From positions 1,178,001-1,242,000 of the forward strand of contig JAQFWX010000002.1 in NCBI GenBank assembly GCA_027605045.1: a DNA stretch of 64,000 bases, read 5' to 3'. The stretch is from Phallus indusiatus. Taxonomy: Eukaryota > Basidiomycota > Agaricomycetes > Phallales > Phallaceae. Shown here piece by piece: positions 1 to 10,114 of this stretch. The translations under genes and the position numbers were made by a program. The notes beneath the pieces were generated by a model. That model searched no databases, was not told where the DNA came from, and worked only from the letters and a program-made list of their open reading frames with translations. How positions within the stretch are numbered: the stretch's first letter is position 1; every line of letters begins with the position of its first letter.

Positions 1-118
1 GATGTCCCCGGACCAACTCGGTTTGCACAGAAAAACATCCGTCGATTTTCAGAAACTCAGTTTTACAAAAACTATTACATATCGTCTATTTGTTTCCTAC
101 GTTTATATACTTCCAAAT

Positions 119-882
119 TTAAATCCTGATATTGATATGCAAAACCTCGTGCTTGTTGATAGTCGGTGGCACTGACAAAAGCGCCTCTGCATGGGCCAAC
201 AATTTCGCAGCGACGGGTCCGTTCAAGTGGGCATCGATGCCTTCTTGGGTGGCCGCAGTGTCGAAGATACCAAACTCGGTTTCACTCTTCCTAAACGCAT
301 ACCATTGCAATGTTAAGGGTTCATTTTCCGCGACAGTAGCACAAGCACTCTTCAAGAATTCTTTGACCGTTTCCGCTTGATCAGGTTTAGCAACGAGAGG
401 GACATATAATCCAAGTTTGGCGTCCTGTTTTGCAGATTCGGGGCGAACGAGGGATGCGAGAATCTCCACCTTATTGATTTCGGGGCCTTCCGCGAGCAGT
501 TTCGGCGCATTTTCACCCAAAGCTGCTGCGACCTTCCCATTCAGATGGGCATCTCTCCCGGTTTCATCAGCGAAAGTATCAAAAATGGCGTATTTCGTGT
601 CAGACAATTTGACACCAAACCTACCAAACAGATGAAACAAGCGAGGAATTAGAATTAGAGACTAGAAGCATGGTAAGCCGGACTACGGGCGTACCATTCT
701 GTAGTCAACGGTTCCGATTCGCTCACTATTTGGCGTCCAACGCCGATGAAGCTGCTAAGAGCTTCGCTCTTGTCCGGTTGGGCCGTAAGGGGGACAAAAA
801 GACCAACGGTTGCTATATGGAGAAAACGGCAACTTAAGAAAGCATATATATAGGCGGACAGCGAACACCTACTGTTTGGCAT
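119..882 (-). CDS. tandem ABM-fold (antibiotic biosynthesis monooxygenase-like) protein
   Basis: My model has three exons: 882-873 (a 10-base first exon), 812-695 and 620-119, with introns 872-813 and 694-621, giving about 209 residues. The protein is two copies of a roughly 100-residue dimeric alpha/beta-barrel unit. Each unit shows the same order: GLFVPL or GLYVPLVAKPDQ, then EPLT..W, then a DTFADE/DTAATQ stretch followed by DAHLNG and A..L. The exon joint at 695/620 was chosen because the spliced W-FGVKLSDTKYAIFDTF segment then matches the second copy in length and pattern. Proteins of this fold act as small monooxygenases or heme/quinone-handling proteins; the substrate here cannot be told. 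No signal peptide or membrane segment is seen. The family call is firm, the tiny first exon less so. Confidence 0.75.
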
Positions 883-1612
883 CGATACTAATTGATAATT
901 GTTTTGCGAAGGTGAAAGTAGGAGTGCTTGGGGATGAATGAAAGATGGTGAGATAAAAGTGATTCGAGAGAGTTTTTATAAATCGATTTTGAAACACAAG
1001 TCTCAGCCTGTGGGAATTCGATTCTGGCGATCTTCCGAGAACAGCGCGGAGGTTGTCGGCCTATGGGAAAATCTTATTTTTTCATCGTGCAAGACCAGAT
1101 TAATGAAGCTGGTGCACTCGAGGAAGATAAAAAACTTTTGTAAAAAGACTTAAAAAACACATAAATACCAGTATTATGCCTAATATTCAGGCCATGGTCA
1201 ACAAGAACTGTGTGACCCACTGACGTCATTTGGTGGGTGGCGTCACAGTCCGACGATGGAACGGGGCATGCTGTAAAAACGATTAACTACCTGCATGATA
1301 AAGAATTGTACTCGATAGCAAAGCCGAAAACGGGGTGATATCAACTGCGGTGAATCCTCTCTTTCAGATCACCTCAGATTTCTCAGCAGGAGAACCTGTT
1401 GGCAGGGCTGCTGCCAGTGGGGCGTGCTTAAAGATGAACCAACGATGCTGATTGCTGATTGCTTTCTTAAATCCTTGTCATGCAGATCCAATAACGGTTG
1501 ATCTTCGATTTGAATTGATATGGCATACTTATGAATGGCGATAAGCAACTAGACTTGAAATGGTGAGTGCATATACAACATTAGCTTACATACACTCTGA
1601 TCGCAAATTTAG
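883..1612. other. intergenic region, no gene seen
   Basis: About 730 bases lie between the divergent start of the ABM gene and the 3' end of the PhzF-like gene. The longest frame (938-1153, +) has no recognisable motif and no spliceable continuation. Nothing repetitive stands out. It presumably holds the promoter of the ABM gene. Confidence 0.5.
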
Positions 1613-2558
1613 TTAAGAATAGAAAAATTCTCCTTTCGCAAATAGAGCAGCATTGCCTCTCAATTTGCATCTTTCTCCATCGACGACCAGTGCGATTTCG
1701 CCTGAACGCAAGCTTACTTGTTTGCCTCTTAATTCAGCTTCTGGGTCTTTTGCTAATGCTTTATGCCAATATGGAGCGATGAAACTATGCGCGCTTCCTG
1801 TAACCGGATCTTCTGGGATTCCAAACGTCGGACCGAAAACACGAGATTTAAAGTCTTCGCTGTCCCGCGTAATCGAACGCTGGCTTACTATAATGACTTC
1901 GTGTGCAGGCGCTAGACTTTTCTGCACCAACAATTATCAGATATGAAAAGGCTGATAATCCCATCGATAAACATACGAAGCCGTCCGAATTCACCGAGTG
2001 CCCTTCCAGATCATAATTCGCGTCAATTTCTACAAATAGATAACCTCTGTAAGTCCCTTTTCCATCCCCCAAAAAATTAATTTTCGGAGGATCGGGAGAA
2101 AAGGCCGTGCTGATAGCTGTTGAAATGCGCTCTCGAGTTTCGGCAGCGTCTATAGGCCTGATTTCACCTGTGGGAAACTCTAACTCTATTCTCCCGTCTT
2201 GGAGAATTTCCGCCACGAGAATACCCGCGTTCTTGGTTTCGAACTCCAGACGCGTTATATCGTGTGCGAGACCAACAAGCTCTCGATTGGAGAATAGCAC
2301 ATCGGCGGTAGCCAACGTTGCGTGACCACACAGGTTGACTTCGGTCTTGGGAGTAAACCATCGCAGATGAAATAGGCCTTTTTCTTTATTGATCGGTACT
2401 GCGAATGCAGTCTCCGATAGATTGAATTCGGCAGCGATGGACTGGAGCAGCGTGTCACTGTGCTGTGAATCTGGATCCAAGATCACAACTGCTGCTGCAT
2501 TGCCTTTGAAAGGGACTTTGGTGAAGGCATCGACAACATAATAGGTTAACGAAGGCAT
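1613..2558 (-). CDS. PhzF-family isomerase/epimerase-like protein
   Basis: Two exons, 2558-1977 and 1921-1613, are joined across a GTATGT...GCAG intron (1976-1922), giving about 296 residues, the usual PhzF size. The start at 2558 (MPSLTYYVVDAF) is the first ATG and opens directly into the PhzF N-terminal strand; the frame upstream of it has only a GTG. Family hallmarks are the N-terminal VDAFTKVPFKGNAAAVV with LSETAF, the RWFTPKTEVNLCGHAT segment, and the mirrored C-terminal motif GIPEDPVTGSAHS. PhzF itself isomerises dihydro-hydroxyanthranilate in phenazine synthesis, but fungal relatives are mostly uncharacterised epimerases/isomerases and there is no phenazine cluster here, so the substrate is unknown. 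It is probably cytosolic. Confidence 0.9.
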
Positions 2559-2967
2559 TGAAAGGAGACAAGTAGATCGCACTGAATCAACAGTTTATGC
2601 CATCAAATCGAGTCATAAATAAGCCATAAACTTGAGAAGTCACAGCCTGGTCACATTATCCTAAGGCTCTCATTCAATATTCAGTTCCCGTCGGATCGGC
2701 TGAGGATAAGATCTTACTCGACAGTTTGAATTTGAGTAGATTTTGTCGGAAAATCGACCGTCAAGTATCCAATTCAAACCAGTCGTTTATAACGTACCTG
2801 ATGAGTCACTAGTCACTCACGAGACCTTTCGCTGTGAATTTTTTTTCTAGAAAAAGGCTTCATTGAGCCGTTAAGGAGAATATCATTCTAGACTACTACG
2901 AAGTAAGTTCCAAGTCTGGAATAAACCTCTCAAGCTATATTCAATAAATAACATTACACAGACTTTT
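2559..2967. other. intergenic region, no gene seen
   Basis: About 400 bases between the PhzF-like gene start and the end of the extended aspartic peptidase frame. No coding signal, RNA gene or repeat recognised. It should hold the PhzF-gene promoter and the peptidase 3' untranslated region. Confidence 0.4.
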
Positions 2968-3099
2968 CTAATGAACTTTGTCAAAGGTGTGTTGCGTTTG
3001 CGCAACACTTAGCGTCTTTTGAGTTCCGTCATAAGAGACGAAGTGCCTCATCCTAGCCGTTTCTGAGTCAATGGTATAGGAAACATACTTCGGTTTTAC

Positions 3100-4553
3100 T
3101 CACATCCAGAAGTACCCATTCACGAACACCCCTGGCCCGTCCGGCCTGGAAGCGAAGGGCCCCAAATTCCCAACAATACTATAAAATGCCTTAGGATCAC
3201 CCCCAATCAAAACATTCATTTGCGGAGGTATAATTTGAGCGTCCGCGATGAATTCAAATTCGGTCTGCAATTGGGATTGAAAAAGTATCTTAATATCAGA
3301 AAATTCTTGCTTACCCCTCCTATCGTAAAGAACAAGCTTTGGACGTTGTCAAGTGAATCCAGTTTAAGTAACCCAGTGACATCGTCTTGCACGGCACCAA
3401 TAAGATTCTGGTACTTCGCAAAGGCATCTGGAGGTAGGAGAATCAAGGTAGTCCCTATAATAAGGAGAAATGGGTCAATTGTATAAAGTTTACGGTAGAA
3501 ATTGAGGTTACCCGAGTCTGCTATTCCAGGGGTTCCGGCTGGCATCAAAGAAATACGAGAATTCCCATAACTAAGCAGTTAGGTGAGATGTGAGTTAGCC
3601 AATCAATAATTCAAACACCTGGGTTTACTCACCTCAAGCTTTGCTCGAAGCCCCAAAAGGTGGACGCAGGAGGAACATGAGTGGTAGGTACAGAAGTGAG
3701 CTTGCCAGTAAATTCTGAGGAATCAACGCCTCCGAATGTTACTTCGCCGTTTATGGTAAAGTCGGGTGTTGTTAGAGGAGAAAAAGAAATACTTGTAATG
3801 TTTTTATTAATTATGTTTTGCATTAGCATCTGATCAGATACAGTTGGAATGAGAGTGAAGGGATTGGATCCCGTGGTGCCGAAAGTTCGATCTCGTGGCC
3901 CAATGCCCAGTATGCCATCCACGCCTAACGAGAATAGTTAAATGATAGTTGCAAAAATTTGAGGCTAATCTCTTTACCTTCGAATCCGAAAGAGTTCACT
4001 GCGGAGGCGAATTGTTGGTTGCGGATAACAAGATCATCTCCTATCGTGATAGTATCCATAACTAAAGTCAAAGCCAGAAAAAGAAACAAGGTGATAGACG
4101 GTAAATAATTACATTCAAATCCGGTGAAGTTGCCGCTGCCGTAGACGACTGTAACATTTTGACCAGTTGCGACCGAATTTTGGCCCGGTAAGTATGGATT
4201 TTGGGGATCGGCACCGATCCAAGTATATGCACTTCCTGAGTCAACAATTAAAGAATAACGGCCTTTTCCAACTGTAACATTAACCAAATAACAGGCATCC
4301 TGGAAAATGCATTGTAGGTAAGTACCTTGAAGGCAGGACAAGAGACGATTGTGCATACGTTTAATGAAGTTCCGACGGGCAGGAATTGCTGCCCACGTTT
4401 AATTGGTCGCTGAGGAGCGCTTACCAAGTTTGAAGATAGCGAAGGTGAAAAGGAAGGAAAGGAAGAAGTGATTTTGATCGTCTTCTGAGCGTTGGCCAGA
4501 AGGGGGCTTGAAATGAGGCTGCACAAAGCCAAAAAAAAGAATGAGGAAAGCAT
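3100..4553 (-). CDS. secreted pepsin-like aspartic peptidase (A1 family), C terminus possibly truncated
   Basis: Several exons with clean GT-AG joints (for example 4359|4299) give a pepsin-like protein. It starts at 4553 with a hydrophobic signal peptide (MLSSFFFLALCSLISSPLLA), followed by a propeptide-like stretch. The first catalytic site is IVDSGSAYTW, the flap is VVYGSGNFTG, and the second catalytic site is IADSGTTLILL, whose codons are completed across an intron. The usual VDGILGIGP and TIGGTEFEF elements lie between and after them. The end is unusual: after GPGVFVNGYFWM the frame meets TGA at 3102-3100, but the same frame stays open beyond it to a TAG at 2970-2968 and would encode SYTIDSETARM, which resembles the last conserved pepsin strand. 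The enzyme is expected to act outside the cell or in the vacuole. Whether the last strand is made is uncertain. Confidence 0.85.
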
Positions 4554-4581
4554 CAAAGGCTCAAAGGTGTTCTTAGAGCAG

Positions 4582-4589
4582 TATATATA
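4582..4589 (-). promoter_or_regulatory. TATA-like box of the aspartic peptidase gene
   Basis: A TATATATA run sits about 30 bases upstream of the peptidase start codon at 4553 on the coding strand. Spacing suits a TATA element with a very short leader, but AT-rich runs are common and there is no transcript evidence. Confidence 0.3.
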
Positions 4590-5508
4590 CGTTGTCGGTA
4601 TATGTACACCGTAAAACACTCGACACCGGCTAGGCCTCTGTAACCGTAAAGGTGGAGCTCTAGACAATATTGTATTGAGTCCCACAATAGCGGTTGTCAG
4701 GCTGGTCACTGGTGTGCGTTAATGCATTTCTTCTTCCTACAAAGGTGTGATCAATGTCCTGGACCTTATCCAAATATCAATCACTACACCTTCAACCACT
4801 ATACCTTCATAAAATAAAAGATACACGGTCATAAGACGTATAAACTTTCGCTTGCGAGGCGACATTCACGGCGTATGTCCAAACTAGGGGTATATTACCG
4901 AAGGCGCTGGGTTGTGCTAAAATAGGTAGCCTTATCCCCTCGTAAATGCAAGTTAATCCGTTTGGCTCTACGTTCGTTATTCTAAGGGGCTGTCTTGGGA
5001 CACTTCTATTAGGTTTGGTGAAGGTTTTGGGACGACATTTGCGGCATGAACCCGATTTTCGGAATTATGAGATCTATCAAAATCGGGCACTCTATGCCTT
5101 CCATCTACCAACGAATTACATACTATCACCGTTTGTAGCTCTGTGGCCGCCATATATATAAACATCTGTAAAAAAAAACTGACCTTGAGAACGGAAAGTC
5201 AACTATATACATACATATTGAGGCCTGGAAAACTTGAGGCTTCAAAATTGAAAACATATATCCATGAGCTTTCTGAAAAATAAAGTTTCGGCGCAACCTC
5301 GTGATATGGCTTCGTAGCATGGTTGCATTTTAAACTATCGGAAAACCTTCCATCCCAGATGCAAGCCAGGTTTGTAGCCCGGTCTCAGCAGGTCGCGGAA
5401 GTTGCTTCTACGGGCATACTTTGCTTCATGGAAAAAATTCGGAACTTGCCGTCCCGCAATTTCCGCTGACAAAGCCGTACGTACACTTTGTCTATCGACC
5501 GCTGAATC
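4590..5508. other. intergenic region between divergent genes
   Basis: About 920 bases between the aspartic peptidase and the complex I subunit gene, which are transcribed away from each other. Short frames (for example 4946-5161, +) show no motif and no signal peptide. It presumably holds both promoters. Confidence 0.4.
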
Positions 5509-5883
5509 ATGTCAATGGCAACTCTCCTCCAACCAGTTTACAGGCCATGGCGGACCGCGTTCAGATATATGGTACGTTACCAGAGTGGAAATATAGCTTG
5601 TTGACTGACCTCGCTATGCCACGTTTCAATTGGAACTGTATACAGCGCACAATGGCCCATGAACAACCCGTTTTCTTTTACTCTATCATCTTGGGAACTT
5701 TAGGGCCCGTGTCGTTATTGGTCGTACCTCCAATAAGATACAGACTGGGCTATCGGTCTCCTGAGCCCATACCAATGTCATATCCAGGTCAAACATGCCC
5801 CAATCCATTCTTGACTATTCGCTGATTTTTCCGCAGTCCCCAACCGTCCTCGGAGGAAAGTTGAAGGATATGAAGATCCGTAA
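5509..5883 (+). CDS. nuo9.5: NADH:ubiquinone oxidoreductase 9.5 kDa subunit (mitochondrial complex I accessory subunit)
   Basis: This gene is invisible as a single frame. Three exons, 5509-5571, 5646-5787 and 5837-5883, sum to 252 bases (83 residues). Intron 1 starts GTACGT and ends ACAG with a CTGAC branch-like motif; intron 2 ends CCGCAG. The spliced protein reads FRYMRTMAHEQPVFFYS, then ILGTLGP, a single membrane-spanning stretch ending in VVPPIRYRLG, then PEPIPMSYPVPNRPRR and a terminal EGYEDP. This order (FR-[YF]..R..HE.P..FYS, GP, VPPIR, YP.P..P...GYED) is the signature of the fungal 9.5 kDa complex I subunit. It would sit in the mitochondrial inner membrane as a structural subunit. A second in-frame ATG at 5515 could also be the start. 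Confidence 0.85.
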
Positions 5884-6119
5884 TAGCGTGTATATGACAT
5901 AGTGTGTTTTGCTTTCATCTTTTTATTTTGCGTTTAAGGTGACGGTTAGGACCGCAGTGTCCAAAATAGATAACCTCCCTAATGTTTTGTCGCATCCTCC
6001 CAGTTACCTTCCAAGTCGCCTGTGCTACATTTCCTTCTGAATTGTTCAAAACAGTAACTACTTATACTTTCTATATTGCTACATTGATAAGGCACGCCAC
6101 AAAGACGGCTTTCATCGAT

Positions 6120-9100
6120 TTACACGTCGCCCAGATCAAGTTGAATTAACACATGTCTGCTGAGGACTATAGCTTCCGCTGCAGGAACAATCAGGATCGT
6201 TTGTGTTCCGTCGACGACCATTGCAGGACCTGTGATCTTGTCACCTACATCAAGCGATTCGAGCACATAAACTGGTGTATCGACACGGCCCAAATCCTCA
6301 AAATACACCCGATGGCGGGAATCAACCTTCTCTTCTGAAACTGCTGCGGGCGCGGGATTCAGGGATTCTAGTTCATCGAACACCGAAGGTCCGAGACTGT
6401 CAAAGGTCTTGCCGATCCCTCGAACCTATGAGTTGAAAATAGCCTGTGAGAAAGCTGGGCTCAACAGGGCATCGTGTTTTCCTTACTTTGATATCATCTA
6501 CAACCACTTTGGATTCCAACAAAAACCCGAACTCGTTTTTGTATTCTCGTTTGAATGCGGCCTCAAAGTTTCGCTCCTGCTCTTCTTGTCCTGGCGCGCA
6601 CTTGATCATCAAAGCAGTATCACTTCCATCAAATCTCATATTAAGAAAGCGTTCGACGCGTGCTTGTTTTCCTGTAAAGCCTTGCTTCTCGAGTTCATTC
6701 AATACCTGACGAGTTAGTACGTCAAGGCGTTCAACCAATCGGGGTTTCGTGCCCTTGTTGAATTGCGTAGACGTTGGCTCTTGTTGCTCATAAACTCTGG
6801 CAGTGAATGATATTAGAAGTTGGTACAAAAGACTACACCATGCCATACCGATCAGCTAAGGCTAGGCCGTACGCCGAGAGAATTGAGCTATGTCGATGAA
6901 TTAAGATGGTACTTATGCCGAGTAGTTTGGCAATTTCGCATGCGTGTTGACCACCCGCGCCCCCAAAAGGCGCTAAACTAATGCCCGAATAATCGTTACG
7001 GACAGCGAGTGGGAGTTTGCTAGAGTACATACATGTGTTTCGATGTCGCGTATCCACGAGACTCTGTCAGTGCCCGAATAGGCCGGCACATGGTTTCATT
7101 GGCAACACGGATGAAACTGAGGTATCGTGAGAAGAGACGAACGATGAGCTATATTCTTGAGTGTGCATACCCAAAAACGATCTCGTCAAGATCTTTGACA
7201 ACTCCACTTTCAGTGTTAATTGTTTCTTTCAACTTTTCAAGGGCTTTCCCACTAGCTTCCGCATCCAAAGGCTCTTTCTCGCTTTTCCCAAATATTTTAG
7301 GGAAATAATCAGGTATTAATCGTCCAAGAACGAGATTTGCATCTGTTAACGCAGGAGGACCGCCTTTGCTAAAAGTGATTTGTGTTCAAATCATATTTTC
7401 TCTTTTTTTTCTAATGACGCTTACCGATAACAAACAGGACCAGGTTCAGCTCCAGCACTTTCAGGACCAACTTGGAGGACGCCATTACGCCAGAATAAGC
7501 GAGAACCCCCGCCTGCTGCAACCGTATTGATGTCCAGCTGTGGTGATTGAACGGTTATGCCTAAGATTATTGGTGCATGAGGGTTCATTATGGGGAAGTC
7601 TGCAATTTACCTGCCGTTGACGTTTCATACGTAGTCTCAAATCTACCAGCAAAACGGGAGACATCTGTTGATGTACCTCCAATGTCTATACTATTCAATG
7701 ATGAGGAAAATAAATTTGTAAAAAAGCTTATAACGCTCACCCTATCACGGCTTGTTTACGCTTCTCATCCCAACTGGTTAATGCGTATCCAACCACTCCT
7801 CCAGCGGGGCCGCTCAAAATAGATTTCAATCCGGAAAAATTCTCAAGGGAAAGTAAGCCACCATCAGACGACATAAATTCTACTCGTGGATCTCGTAAGC
7901 TATTATCTTTTTTCGCTCCTTCCGCGGTCGCACCCGACCCTCTTCGCAAACTTTCATCAAAACCTTTGAAAAACCCGTTTAAATATTCCATTAAAACGGG
8001 GGTAAGGTACGCGTCAGCTGTGCTGGAAACACCGCGAGGGACTACTTTGATCATGGGTATAAGCTGACTGGATAGTGATATCTGAGAAAACCCAAGTTCT
8101 TTCGCAATGGAACCGACAAGCAATTCGTGTTCAGGGTATGTGTACGAATGAAGGAAAACCACCGCCAATGAGATGTAGTTTTGGGAGCGGAGACGTTGTA
8201 GAATTTCTCGAACGGCGTCCGGATCTGTTTGTTGCAATGAAATGAAATGCAATTAGTTTAAGAAACCCGTCGGCAACCTTTTTGAGAAACGGACCCGGTT
8301 TCTTAATAATTCGTACAGGTTCACCGCTTATGCCTTTGACGACCTCTCCAGGCCCCTCGCCTAGATGTTCCGGATTTCCGTCCCACCCGGGGCCTCTTAA
8401 GCCTCGAATAACTTTGTTATTCTCATCGAACTGAACAGCATGCTCCGCCGAATTCGTGTCGTAGGTATACCCAACAAGAGTTACTCGTTCGTCTATTTCT
8501 TCGACAGCGGAGTATAACGGAGGAGGTCTTCTTATATTCAGATCAAATATTTTAGGACGAGACTGATTGCCAATTAGAAGGATATCCTGATGTACATCGC
8601 TTCATGAGAATAATTTTTGTTGATAGTTGATTGACATGGCATACCTTGAACCCCTTAGTTATCAACAAGGCGTGTTTCTGCCCCTTTCGTTCGAGAAGGG
8701 CATTTGTAGCAACGGTTGTAGATAGACGAATGTAATCTCCAAAAAGTCATGAGATTGTGAAGTCATCATTGAAACGCGGAAATGACTGATACCAATTTTA
8801 TTTGTTTTAAGCGTTTGTCCTCTGGGGATTTTCTCGCCTGTAACGGACTCCAGGATTCTTCTTATGCCTTCAGTTGGAGCATCTCGATAATTGGAAGGAT
8901 CCTGAGACACTTTGAAAATGAGTGTTCAGTTGTTTAGCTGCGAATATGTACGATTGTTAAAAATAACGCACGAAGCTTGACAACCAGCTCTTTCCTCTCT
9001 TCTAGATTATCTGGATTCGGGTATGAACTGAAGAAAATAAGAAAAGAGATGATCAACTTTGATCGCAAGTCGATAGATAATGATGTTGGATAACACACGC

Positions 9101-9172
9101 GTGAACATCGCAGAATGTTCCTCCTCTATCTGCACAAATTCTAATAGACCTGTCAGGAATTTCTTTGACCAT
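6120..9172 (-). CDS. 5-oxoprolinase/hydantoinase A-like protein lacking the HyuB half
   Basis: About 13 exons joined by short introns give roughly 780-790 residues. The start at 9172 leads into [15 protein letters not shown], the N-terminal nucleotide-binding motif of the HyuA fold. Further hallmarks follow in order: [66 protein letters not shown] (completed across an intron), [32 protein letters not shown] and [13 protein letters not shown]. The C terminus [18 protein letters not shown] then LIQLDLGDV is followed at once by TAA. In eukaryotic 5-oxoprolinases, which cleave 5-oxo-L-proline with ATP in the glutathione cycle, this point leads into a HyuB domain of about 500 residues. No HyuB-like frame lies downstream; the next gene (nuo9.5) occupies that space. 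Activity without a HyuB partner encoded elsewhere is doubtful. Confidence 0.85.
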
Positions 9173-9322
9173 ATGCCGATTTACGTTGGGATGAATGTCG
9201 GAAGCAGACTCCTAGCAAATTCTAGAATCCACCTTGCAGAATCCAAATTATCCAATGATGCCATGCGTAAATCAGGTGACGGGCCGGGGACTGAGTACTG
9301 CCGAATTGGGTATAAGTACGTA

Positions 9323-9978
9323 AGTCGGCCACGTCGGCATTGCCCTTAACTAGCCTCAAGACCAGGCTATGTGATTGCGTGACTTCCCGGCCCCTTTTGG
9401 AATGTATATACAGTGCAACCTCTAATAAAGCATACCCCTCCGTGGACACAAAACTATGCCTTATTAGAGGGTATGCTTTCGGAAGGGAGGGGGGGGGGTT
9501 CCGGCAATTTCCGAAACCTCGGCTATGCTCTAGACGCCGGGTTACGTGATAAAAGTTAGCCTATCCTCTATACAGCCTGTCACATGAGTCACGACTCGTG
9601 ACAAGACGAAGCCCTGATTTTGCCGAATTGTATTCTTTTACTCTTTTTTAGGAATTTTGAGCGCTACCTTTTGCCAAATTTATGACCCCGTATCTCCTAA
9701 ATAGGATACTTATGCCTTTTTTTTCCAGGAAAGTATGCCTTATGGTGTATTGGAGGATTATGCCTTATGCCTCTTAAATCACCGCCCAACTCGGGAGCCA
9801 GAAAATTTATGCCTTATGGGAGGATATGTCTTTACAGAGGTATGCCTTAGTGGGGTTCGACTGTACTGCGAAGCTCCCTCGCCCACGCGTCACCTTCCAA
9901 AAGGGGCCGGGGGAGTCACGCAGTCACATAGCCTGGTCTCGAGGCTATTTATCAACGTCAGTGTCGACTTGGGCCGAC
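9323..9978. repeat. long imperfect inverted repeat (outer MITE-like element)
   Basis: The segment 9351-9402 (TAGCCTCAAGACCAGGCTAT...) reappears as its reverse complement at 9895-9947 with only a few differences. A weaker match (GTCGGCC near 9324 against GGCCGAC near 9971) extends the arms outward to about 80 bases each. The arms enclose a second element (9411-9863). No coding capacity is seen, so this looks like a non-autonomous foldback/MITE-type element. Its exact ends and target duplication could not be fixed by eye. Confidence 0.65.
9411..9863. mobile_element. non-autonomous Tc1/mariner-pogo-like MITE, 453 bp
   Basis: The left end CAGTGCAACCTCTAATAAAG and the reverse complement of the right end, CAGTCGAACCCCACTAAGG, form terminal inverted repeats. 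Both ends are flanked by TA (9409-9410 and 9864-9865), the target duplication of Tc1/mariner-type elements, and the CAGTCGAACC-type end resembles pogo/Tigger ends. The interior has no transposase; it carries many copies of a TATGCCTTA motif and a G-run at about 9489-9498. It sits in the loop between the arms of the outer inverted repeat and about 250 bases upstream of the P450 start codon. Confidence 0.75.
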
Positions 9979-10114
9979 AACCCCGACGAGAAAATCAATA
10001 TTGGAAGCGCAGGTTAATGCATAATGTCCGACGGCCAATCGTTCCGACGTTGTTTCACATGTCAGTAATCTTGCGGTGCATTTAAAAGTCCTTCGCACTG
10101 AAGCTCTGTTTCAA

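Noticed and set aside
5421..5825. A 134-residue single frame on the + strand
   Set aside because: Its middle matches the complex I 9.5 kDa subunit, but its N- and C-terminal parts do not. The three-exon model 5509-5883 restores both ends.
9735..10085. Plus-strand frame of 116 residues upstream of the P450
   Set aside because: It runs through the MITE ends and the inverted-repeat arm and has no protein family features.
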